Position numbers and translations under genes: made by a program. Shown here piece after piece: positions 1 to 5,240 of a stretch of DNA of 5,240 nucleotides (its first letter is position 1; each line of letters starts with the position of its first letter). Under the pieces are notes generated by a model. That model was not told the origin of the DNA. It was given only the letters and a program-made list of their open reading frames with translations, and did not search any database. Origin of the DNA: Chitinophagaceae bacterium (GTDB lineage: Bacteria; Bacteroidota; Bacteroidia; Chitinophagales; Chitinophagaceae); assembly GCA_025924755.1 (NCBI GenBank), contig JAICHT010000254.1, positions 1-5,240 on the forward strand, given 5' to 3'.

Positions 1-2
1 AT

Positions 3-188
3 CCAAAGAATACGATAGCAGATTTAAAGGAAACTGAAAGAATCGCAGATAGCCTACTTAAAAACAACCCCTCTTATAAGAAAATATTTTCAAACAAAAT
101 TAATTATTGGATAATTGCGCATAGGCAAGGCCAGTTGTATGGACCGTTCACTAAAGATGAGTACATACAAAAAAAGAAAAGAGCTTAA
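3..188 (+). CDS. C-terminal fragment of a small hypothetical protein (5' end outside the window)
   Basis: This frame is open from the left edge to a TAA stop at 186-188 and gives 61 residues. The other two plus-strand frames are closed by stops within the first 36 bases. The fragment is charged and Lys-rich, with a core reading NYWIIAHRQGQLYGPFTKDEY and a basic tail (QKKKRA). A pattern of WII, a short polar turn, then YGPF/L-x-x-x-E-Y/F near the C-terminus is familiar from small uncharacterised Bacteroidota proteins, but I cannot assign a named family or function. No membrane segment is visible in the part present. By hand count 61 of the first 188 bases are G or C (about 32%), clearly more AT-rich than the dsbD gene it faces, so it could be an accessory gene. 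It converges on dsbD. That it is coding is fairly likely; its role is unknown. Confidence 0.6.
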   Translation, partial: PKNTIADLKETERIADSLLKNNPSYKKIFSNKINYWIIAHRQGQLYGPFTKDEYIQKKKRA

Positions 189-228
189 AGTGCCGAATAG
201 CTTAGTTCTAAACTCATAAGGTATTATA

Positions 229-266
229 TGCTATATCAAATAGCAATCAATTATTTTAAATTAATT
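229..266. terminator. Possible weak bidirectional terminator structures between convergent genes
   Basis: The 99-bp spacer between the left-edge gene and dsbD holds two inverted repeats. A perfect 6-bp stem TGCTAT/ATAGCA with a 5-nt loop spans 229-245. A near-palindrome AATTATTTTAAATTAATT spans 249-266, with one mismatched pair in each arm-to-arm alignment. Neither is GC-rich, and neither is followed by a clean T-run on either strand. Their position between two converging genes is what suggests a termination role. Random occurrence in AT-rich DNA is a real alternative. Confidence 0.25.
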
Positions 267-287
267 TGAAAACTACATTTATAATTC

Positions 288-2240
288 CTACAATTTAGCA
301 GTCTGTTTATAAGCTTTTAATCCGCATTGCAGCCAGTCTGCAAATTGTACCGGGCTGGGCGTATAGGCCTTGGTTTTTGTTAAAGCTTTTTCATCCGGGC
401 TTATAATAGCATATTGTGGCTGCGATACGGCATTAAAATTTTCTGATTGAAAAGTTGCCCACTTATCTCCTACCGTTACGATCGGCTTTTGCGCACCGGC
501 TTTGGTAGTATATTGCAGTTGTTGCGCAGCCGGTAATTGCTTACGTTCATCTACATAAAGCGATACTACTATAAAGTCGTTTTTCATCATTGCGGCTACT
601 TTGGCATCGGGCCACACTTTTTCTTCCATGCGCCGGCAGTTTACACAAGCCCAGCCTGTAAAGTCTATCAGCAAAGGTTTGTGTTGTGCTTTTGCCAGTT
701 GCAATGCCTGTTCATAGTCGCGCAAGGGTTCTATAATCCGTTCACTATTCACCGGGTGCTTGTAGATACTATAACTCATAGGTGGCGGAAAGCCGCTGAT
801 AAGCGTAAGATCAGCCGCTTTGGTATTGGTAACGCCCGGAAGTAAGTACAACGTAATAACAGAAAATAAAGTAATAAATACCCACCGCATTTTGGTAAAC
901 CTGGGTTTGGAATCATGGGCAAAACGAATAATGCCTAAGAGGTACAATACAATAGTGAACCCGATAATAATCCATAATCCGATAAACACTTCACGCCTCA
1001 ATATGCCCCATTGCTTTACCAGGTCTGCCTGCGATAAAAACTTGATCGCCATTGCCAATTCTATAAAACCAAATACCACTTTCAGTTCGTTCATCCAGCT
1101 GCCTGATTTGGGCATGGATTGCAGCCAGTTGGGAAATAAGGCAAAAAGCACAAAAGGCAATCCTAATCCTAAACCGAAACCCGCCATACCAGCAGTGAGC
1201 TGCCATGCACCGCCCTGGCTGCTTAACGCCCCTACCAGCAAAGCACCTAATATACCGCTGGTACAGGAAAAAGACACAATAGCCAACGTAAGCGCCATAA
1301 AAAAAATACCCCAAAAATCGCTTAATCCTGACCGTGAGTCTACCTTATTAGCAAAGCCGCTGGGTAAAGTAATTTCGAAATAACCAAAAAAAGAAATGGC
1401 AAATACTACGAAAACAATAAAAAAGAAAACATTCAGCCATACATTGGTGGATATATTATTCAATACTTCGGGCTGAATATTAAAAAGATGAAACGGAAGG
1501 CTTAATAAGGTATAAATAAGAAAAATAGAAAAGCCATACCACAACGCATTAGTAATACCTTTTTTGCGGTTGCCAGATCGTTTGGTAAAGAAAGACACCG
1601 TCATAGGTATCAGCGGAAAAATACAGGGAAATAACAACGATAGCAGGCCGGCTCCAAACCCGAGGAAAAAAAGTTTCGAAAATCCTTTATTGGTGGTGGT
1701 AGTATCGCCGCAGCCGTTAACCGGGTTTTGAATATCAATAGTAGATATGGCAATACGGGTATTGGCAGCCACACCGCCTTCCAATGGAATAGAAAAATCA
1801 AAAGCAGTGGAAGGATAAAATTCATCAGAGCGGCCATAGGTATATTGCATTTCGCCTTGCAATGTTGCGGGAACCTGGCCCGGAATAGTAATCACTTTTT
1901 TCCAGGTAGTAGGTCCTTCAGAAATCTTTACGGCTGTGCCTTCAAAGATTTTGCTGTTCACCGTTTTTACACTGCCGGAATCTTTAAAATTTTTTTCAGA
2001 CTGGATGGATGAATCGGAAAACTGTAGCGCCGTAGTAGCCACATCTCCTAGTATTTGGTTGGGCGCATATAACTGCCAGCCTTTGGCTCCGCTAGTAGTA
2101 AACTGAAGCTCATATTGGTGATCAGCCAGCTTTTTACCGGTTACTTTCCATTTAAAAACTGCGGTAGTATCCTGTGCAAAAGCAGTGCCGCATAGCACTA
2201 TAAAAATCATACAAAAGCTAAGTGCTAATCCTTTCTTCAT
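288..2240 (-). CDS. dsbD: DsbD-type protein-disulfide reductase (cytochrome c biogenesis transmembrane protein), 650 aa
   Basis: Inner-membrane reductase that passes electrons from cytoplasmic thioredoxin to the periplasm for disulfide reduction and cytochrome c maturation. An export signal (residues 1-22, ending AFA before QD) precedes an alpha-type domain (about 25-155), about eight membrane segments (187-470) and a C-terminal thioredoxin-like gamma domain (about 500-645). Beta-domain redox cysteines are visible as C206 in LFPCIFPLIP and C326 in SFSCTSGILG. The gamma active site is GWACVNCRRME (C532/C535), with a likely cis-proline at P608 (SQPQY). The length and domain order fit the family. 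The odd point is that the alpha domain has no cysteine pair: aligned without gaps to the neighbouring 149-aa protein, the two cysteine sites are G136 and F141. C177 lies in the linker before the first membrane segment. The ATG at 2240 is chosen because it gives a complete signal peptide; no clear Shine-Dalgarno is present. It is the last gene of the minus-strand block, 62 bp after its alpha-like partner. Confidence 0.95.
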   Translation of the reverse strand: MKKGLALSFCMIFIVLCGTAFAQDTTAVFKWKVTGKKLADHQYELQFTTSGAKGWQLYAPNQILGDVATTALQFSDSSIQSEKNFKDSGSVKTVNSKIFEGTAVKISEGPTTWKKVITIPGQVPATLQGEMQYTYGRSDEFYPSTAFDFSIPLEGGVAANTRIAISTIDIQNPVNGCGDTTTTNKGFSKLFFLGFGAGLLSLLFPCIFPLIPMTVSFFTKRSGNRKKGITNALWYGFSIFLIYTLLSLPFHLFNIQPEVLNNISTNVWLNVFFFIVFVVFAISFFGYFEITLPSGFANKVDSRSGLSDFWGIFFMALTLAIVSFSCTSGILGALLVGALSSQGGAWQLTAGMAGFGLGLGLPFVLFALFPNWLQSMPKSGSWMNELKVVFGFIELAMAIKFLSQADLVKQWGILRREVFIGLWIIIGFTIVLYLLGIIRFAHDSKPRFTKMRWVFITLFSVITLYLLPGVTNTKAADLTLISGFPPPMSYSIYKHPVNSERIIEPLRDYEQALQLAKAQHKPLLIDFTGWACVNCRRMEEKVWPDAKVAAMMKNDFIVVSLYVDERKQLPAAQQLQYTTKAGAQKPIVTVGDKWATFQSENFNAVSQPQYAIISPDEKALTKTKAYTPSPVQFADWLQCGLKAYKQTAKL

Positions 2241-2251
2241 TCCCGTTTATT

Positions 2252-2282
2252 TAAAAAGAAACGAGTTCCATTGAACCCGTTT
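2252..2282 (-). terminator. Terminator-like hairpin in the leader of dsbD
   Basis: On the minus-strand transcript, AAACGGGUUC (2282-2273) pairs with GAACUCGUUU (2268-2259) across an AAUG loop, giving ten consecutive pairs including one G-U. It is followed by C and five U residues (2258-2253). This has the form of a modest intrinsic terminator. It lies between the free alpha-like gene and dsbD, ending 18 nt before the dsbD start codon. It could lower dsbD expression relative to the upstream gene, or stabilise the 3' end of the upstream mRNA. No U-run follows it on the plus strand, so it acts only toward dsbD. Confidence 0.55.
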
Positions 2283-2302
2283 GCAAAAAACTGATTGCGC
2301 AT

Positions 2303-2752
2303 TTATTTTAACGCAACCGAAAAATTTATGGTTTTTGGCGGCAGGCATTTTTTATCATCGCAGGTTTGATATTCCAGCTTGCCGGTAATATTGGTTTTAG
2401 CCGAACCTTTTATTTTAATGAGCTGCACAAAATCTACCTTCTGGCTATACTGGTTAGCAGCAATACCCAGTTTTTCATCCTTATATTTTTCCAGCTTTCC
2501 TACTTCTTTTACCTTACCATTAAAATCAAGCAATGGGTTTTTACTGAAATTAAAAGACGTAGGGATAGCAATCGCATCCGCAGGTTGATTTTGAGAGTAC
2601 AAATGCCAGCCCGATTCAAGAGTGGCTATCAAATGTACTTCGTACGACTTATCGTTTATTTTTTTAGAAGTAAAAGACCAGGATACCGGACTTTGTGCAA
2701 AAGCGAAACTGCCGGCCAAAAGGGTTAAAACAAAAAAAGCAATTTTTTTCAT
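2303..2752 (-). CDS. Exported stand-alone DsbD alpha-like (N-terminal domain) redox protein, 149 aa
   Basis: A single-domain periplasmic protein homologous to the N-terminal domain of DsbD (the Pfam family called DsbC/DsbD_N, a disulfide bond corrector). A signal peptide covers residues 1-19 (MKKIAFFVLTLLAGSFAFA, then QS). The mature part shows W25, SYEVHL, SGWHLYSQNQ (47-56), a FNFS strand and, near the end, YQTCDDKKCLPPKT with C131 and C136. These cysteines match the pair that carries electrons in classical DsbD alpha domains (C103/C109 in E. coli). The same landmarks (YE, GW-x-LY-x-x-NQ, F-x-FS, Y) recur in the first 155 residues of the adjacent dsbD, so the two are paralogous domains. It precedes dsbD on the same strand and probably receives electrons from it; that is inferred from the pairing. 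There is no membrane anchor or lipobox. The ATG at 2752 is supported by the signal peptide; upstream is an A/T-rich leader without a Shine-Dalgarno. Confidence 0.88.
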   Translation of the reverse strand: MKKIAFFVLTLLAGSFAFAQSPVSWSFTSKKINDKSYEVHLIATLESGWHLYSQNQPADAIAIPTSFNFSKNPLLDFNGKVKEVGKLEKYKDEKLGIAANQYSQKVDFVQLIKIKGSAKTNITGKLEYQTCDDKKCLPPKTINFSVALK

Positions 2753-2811
2753 GCTGTATATTTAAGCACTACAAATTTGCACCATTTATATTTTTAAAGA
2801 TGTTAAAGTAG

Positions 2812-3498
2812 TTAATAGGTAACCGGCGACGGTTCCACCACCATTTTAAATAATTTATTAAAAACGGCACGTCCGTCCGTATTGCCTAAAGCTACGGAGC
2901 AGGCCCTTTCCGGGTGCGGCATCATACCAAAAACAGTACGTTCTTCATTGCATATACCGGCTATATGGCGAACGGATCCGTTGGGGTTTGCTGCATCCGA
3001 CAAATTACCATTAGCATCACAATAATAAAATAACACCTGGTGGTTATCTTCCAACTTTTGCAGCGTGGCTTCATCTGCATAATACCTTCCTTCGCCATGC
3101 GCTACAGGCAATTGATATATTCGATTATCGCTGTCTTTTACAAATGCATTCCGGCAAATAAATTGCTGGCGCTCATTTCGCAATAAAGCACCGGGCAGCA
3201 GGTGCGATTCGCACAGGATCTGAAAACCATTGCAGATGCCTAACACCTTTCCACCTTTTTGCGCAAACTCCACTACACTTTGCATAATAGGGCTGAAACG
3301 GGCAATAGCGCCGGTGCGGAGGTAATCGCCATACGAAAAGCCGCCGGGCAGCACAATGCAATCTTCTGTAGTAAACGACGAAAGATCGCTGTCTTTATGC
3401 CAAAGCATTATAGCTTCCTGCTGCAGGTCGTGCACCAGGGCATCCCGCATATCCCTGTCGCAATTAGAGCCCGGAAAAACAACCACTCCAAATTTCAT
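2812..3498 (-). CDS. purQ: Phosphoribosylformylglycinamidine synthase subunit PurQ (glutaminase), 228 aa
   Basis: Class I glutamine amidotransferase subunit of FGAM synthase, the fourth step of de novo purine synthesis. It hydrolyses glutamine and supplies ammonia to PurL, usually in a PurS-PurQ-PurL complex in the cytoplasm. Family signatures run the full length: VVFPGSNCDRD (6-16), VLPGGFSYGDYLRTGAIARF (49-68), the nucleophile elbow VLGICNGFQIL with C89, HGEGRYY (134-140), and MMPHPERA with catalytic H195 and E197. The 228-residue length is typical. A longer reading from an ATG at 3570 adds 24 residues that match nothing in the family, overlaps the upstream gene and contains the likely promoter, so the start at 3498 is preferred. 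A separate PurQ implies that a small-type PurL, and usually PurS, are encoded elsewhere. No purine gene flanks it here. The gene ends 59 bp before the alpha-like gene, with no convincing terminator between. Confidence 0.96.
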   Translation of the reverse strand: MKFGVVVFPGSNCDRDMRDALVHDLQQEAIMLWHKDSDLSSFTTEDCIVLPGGFSYGDYLRTGAIARFSPIMQSVVEFAQKGGKVLGICNGFQILCESHLLPGALLRNERQQFICRNAFVKDSDNRIYQLPVAHGEGRYYADEATLQKLEDNHQVLFYYCDANGNLSDAANPNGSVRHIAGICNEERTVFGMMPHPERACSVALGNTDGRAVFNKLFKMVVEPSPVTY

Positions 3499-3514
3499 AA
3501 CAATAACTTTAGAA

Positions 3515-3522
3515 CAAAGATA
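3515..3522 (-). promoter_or_regulatory. Bacteroidota-type -7 element upstream of purQ
   Basis: The minus strand reads TATCTTTG, an exact match to the Bacteroidota -7 consensus TAnnTTTG, 16 nt before the purQ ATG at 3498. I see no good TTTG -33 box at the usual spacing. The element sits within a perfect inverted repeat ACAAAG-ATA-CTTTGT (3514-3528), which could be chance or a regulator site. If it is active, purQ has its own promoter with a leader of roughly 10 nt, separate from the upstream membrane-protein gene. Confidence 0.45.
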
Positions 3523-3547
3523 CTTTGTAAAGCGAAAAGGTTGGGTG

Positions 3548-4534
3548 TTAATGCCACAAAGTAGTAGCATATTGCTGAACCAATATTACAGCTATCGTTA
3601 TAAAGAATAACGACAGCGAAAGCCATTTGCGTGATATATAAAAATAAGCCGCCGCATGGAAAAAAGCAAAAGGTACGGCCATTAAAACCCAATTATGAAA
3701 AGAGGAGGAGGTGTTAACAAAAGGAATACCCATTGTGAGCAGCAGGTATATTAATAAGATACTCCAGTTTTTACGCACCTGGATGAGCATTTTACGAAAA
3801 TGAAACTGAACCTGGTATCCGCCTATAAAAAAAAGCAGTGTTAATATTACTACGCTTACGGATAGCCAGATGGTATTTATAATTTCAGGAACCTGCACCT
3901 TCATTCCGGTAAACAACATGGAAAAGCTCAGGTTATCTTTCAGAAATAAGTAAACCGCATAAAAGTAAAAAGGAGTAAGTACTCCTGTAATGAGCAACAA
4001 TAATTCATTAAGCCGGAAGGGCCTTAATATCATAATACCTATCAGCAGGCAAAGCGTTACAAAAAGCGATGGGAAAAAGATGAATGTACAAAGTCCCAAT
4101 ATCAAACCCATATTGTAGATGGTCTCTTTTCCAAAAGTGGCATTGTATAATTTAAAAAGCAGTACGAGGCATAATATAATTAAAGTATTGGCAATAAGCG
4201 GCGCTGAAAGATAGTTCCACTCCGGCAGCAGCGAGGTGATTAAAATATATGCCATAGCCGGCAGGTAGGTTTGCCGGCTGGTAAGCCGGTATTCGTTGGC
4301 CACGTAGTTTATAAACAGGGCTTGTATATATATTAATATAAAGCTGGCCGTACAAGCCGTAAAAGGACGGCTATGCTGAAAAAAAGGTACAATTACTTTT
4401 GTATAAAAGATACCGTCGGTGGCGGCTATTTGTATGGGTTTGGCATATAAAAAAAGGGGTGCTTTAATTAACAAACCCAATACAAGAAGCATGATAACAT
4501 TAACCGGCGATTTTTGTTTAAACAGTCCAATCAC
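3548..4534 (-). CDS. Polytopic membrane protein of unknown function, DUF6427-like, 328 aa
   Basis: An integral membrane protein with about ten hydrophobic segments spread over its length (roughly 13-30, 59-79, 88-103, 111-130, 141-170, 177-197, 221-240, 258-275, 281-300, 303-320). The N-terminal pattern MIGLFKQKSPVNV before the first segment, and a charged LRPFRLNEL motif (170-178) between central segments, resemble an uncharacterised Bacteroidota family that I recall as DUF6427, whose members have sometimes been mislabelled as beta-carotene monooxygenase. This assignment is from memory. I see no catalytic motif, and its function is unknown. The start codon is GTG at 4532-4534: the first in-frame upstream stop is three codons before it, and the next ATG (codon 15) would cut into the first membrane segment and lose the family-like N-terminus. 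It follows the upstream gene by 13 bp, so the two are probably cotranscribed. Its stop lies 49 bp before purQ. Confidence 0.8.
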   Translation of the reverse strand: MIGLFKQKSPVNVIMLLVLGLLIKAPLFLYAKPIQIAATDGIFYTKVIVPFFQHSRPFTACTASFILIYIQALFINYVANEYRLTSRQTYLPAMAYILITSLLPEWNYLSAPLIANTLIILCLVLLFKLYNATFGKETIYNMGLILGLCTFIFFPSLFVTLCLLIGIMILRPFRLNELLLLITGVLTPFYFYAVYLFLKDNLSFSMLFTGMKVQVPEIINTIWLSVSVVILTLLFFIGGYQVQFHFRKMLIQVRKNWSILLIYLLLTMGIPFVNTSSSFHNWVLMAVPFAFFHAAAYFYISRKWLSLSLFFITIAVILVQQYATTLWH

Positions 4535-4547
4535 ACAGCAATGCTAA

Positions 4548-5240
4548 TTAATTATAATCAATTTTTGCAAAGCAAATATAATTCCGGTAGTAGCATGGAA
4601 TAATCATTTGCTTGCTGCTCACCTGCTTGCCATATTTGGGCATAAATTCATATCCTCTGTCCAGGTTTTTTAAAGTGGGGTTGTGATTGATTTCTCCGCC
4701 CGGTGCCAAGGTATAATCGTTCAGCAATAAGGCTCTTCTTTCTTCCTGGTTAAAAATAAAATGAAGCTGGCCTCCGGTATTAATCAATTGATAAGAAATC
4801 CGGTCGTCCGATTCGTCGTCGAATTGTTCTTTATGGATCACATTACTCCATTGTGGCTTGCCGGTGCTGTCAAATGCAAGTATGGTAATATTATCAGCAT
4901 GATAGCGTACCGCCTGGTTATTATTGTAAAACCGGTTGCGCCAGTACCAACTGTTCATATAAGGCGAGTAGCTATAATAATCAAATGAGTTAAAATAAGG
5001 CGAGCCATACATATAGTCCCAGCGGTTCCAGTTATTAAAACGGGAGTTGGTATAATAGGCTTCGCTGCTTACAATAAAGCCGCCATCTCTTTTTATTATA
5101 ATGTTTTTAATAAAATAATCATTAAAAGCCATTTTTAAGTTGGCATCTCCGCGGGCTTCTTTTCTTAACTCATCGCTAAAGGCAACAGTACTTTGCAGAG
5201 TAGGCCTGCCGCTTGCTTTATCCCACACATAAAAATAATA
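4548..5240 (-). CDS. C-terminal part of a conserved hypothetical protein with an aromatic-rich segment (runs off the right edge)
   Basis: The frame is open from the TAA at 4548-4550 to the window edge, giving 230 codons. The GTG at 5228 is an internal valine rather than a demonstrated start, because four further sense codons (Y, F, Y, Y) lie beyond it. The visible part has strand-like repeats such as DGGFIVSSEAYY and ITILAFDSTGKPQWSNVIHK, followed by GGQLHFIFN and a QMIIPCYYRNYICFAKID ending. Alternating hydrophobic strands with DSTGKPQW-type turns suggest a beta-propeller or similar all-beta fold; this is inference. Codons at 4917-5057 encode a 47-residue stretch with 19 aromatic residues and 10 asparagines. 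The signal peptide, if any, lies outside the window. No enzyme motif is visible and I do not recognise a named family. It is the upstream member of a probable operon with the DUF6427-like membrane protein, which suggests an envelope role. Confidence 0.8.
   Translation of the reverse strand, partial: YYFYVWDKASGRPTLQSTVAFSDELRKEARGDANLKMAFNDYFIKNIIIKRDGGFIVSSEAYYTNSRFNNWNRWDYMYGSPYFNSFDYYSYSPYMNSWYWRNRFYNNNQAVRYHADNITILAFDSTGKPQWSNVIHKEQFDDESDDRISYQLINTGGQLHFIFNQEERRALLLNDYTLAPGGEINHNPTLKNLDRGYEFMPKYGKQVSSKQMIIPCYYRNYICFAKIDYN

Noticed and set aside
820..1383. A 187-codon open frame on the plus strand opposite dsbD
   Set aside because: It lies wholly antisense to the membrane domain of dsbD, whose reading is unmistakable. 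Its translation shows no family motif, and long antisense frames are expected opposite hydrophobic coding sequence.
2178..2210. Possible lipoprotein signal at C17 of DsbD (IVLCG)
   Set aside because: The residue before the cysteine is Leu rather than Gly, Ala or Ser, and a standard signal peptidase I site (AFA before QD) follows directly.
2366..2728. A 120-codon plus-strand frame opposite the alpha-like gene
   Set aside because: It is a shadow of a gene with a clear signal peptide and CDDKKC motif, and no promoter or recognisable protein feature supports it.
2772..2779. CAAATTTG as a promoter -7 box for the alpha-like gene
   Set aside because: It differs from TAnnTTTG at the first base, is itself palindromic so gives no strand information, and has no convincing -33 partner. 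The gene may be read through from purQ instead.
3499..3570. A 24-codon N-terminal extension of PurQ
   Set aside because: PurQ proteins begin at the MKFGVVVFPGSN segment. The extension overlaps the upstream gene, contains the likely -7 promoter box and matches no family sequence.
5226..5228. GTG as the start of the right-edge gene
   Set aside because: The frame stays open to the window edge and the protein reads as the C-terminal part of a longer product, so this codon is most likely an internal valine.

Overview
The window looks like a chromosomal segment from a Bacteroidota bacterium, most likely of the Chitinophagaceae type. This rests on recognising the protein families, on start sites without clear Shine-Dalgarno sequences, and on one Bacteroidota-type promoter -7 box (TAnnTTTG); no database search was made. 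Apart from a truncated gene at the left edge, every gene lies on the minus strand, so the main block is read from right to left.

From right to left: (1) the C-terminal 230 codons of a secreted or envelope-associated protein of unknown function with an aromatic-rich segment, running off the right edge; (2) after 13 bp, a 328-residue polytopic membrane protein resembling the uncharacterised DUF6427-type family, starting with GTG; (3) after 49 bp holding a TATCTTTG promoter element, purQ, the glutaminase subunit of FGAM synthase; (4) after 59 bp, a 149-residue exported single-domain protein homologous to the N-terminal (alpha) domain of DsbD, with a C-X4-C pair; (5) after 62 bp holding a terminator-like hairpin, a full-length three-domain DsbD-type thiol:disulfide reductase. 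The left 188 bp encode, on the plus strand, the end of a small AT-rich Lys-rich protein, convergent with dsbD across a 99-bp AT-rich spacer.

The two DsbD-related genes probably form one reducing pathway: cytoplasmic thioredoxin to the membrane beta domain (C206/C326), then the periplasmic thioredoxin-like gamma domain (C532/C535), then an alpha-type domain. The alpha domain fused to DsbD has no cysteine pair (Gly136 and Phe141 occupy the sites), whereas the free alpha-like protein next door keeps both (C131/C136). The terminal electron-carrying role may therefore have moved to the free protein. This is the most interesting protein-level observation. The hairpin between these genes can be drawn in two mutually exclusive forms because AAACGGG occurs twice, once in the hairpin and once directly before the dsbD start codon.

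Otherwise the window is ordinary. I see no mobile element, CRISPR array, tRNA, rRNA or defence system. Every intergenic gap is under 100 bp.
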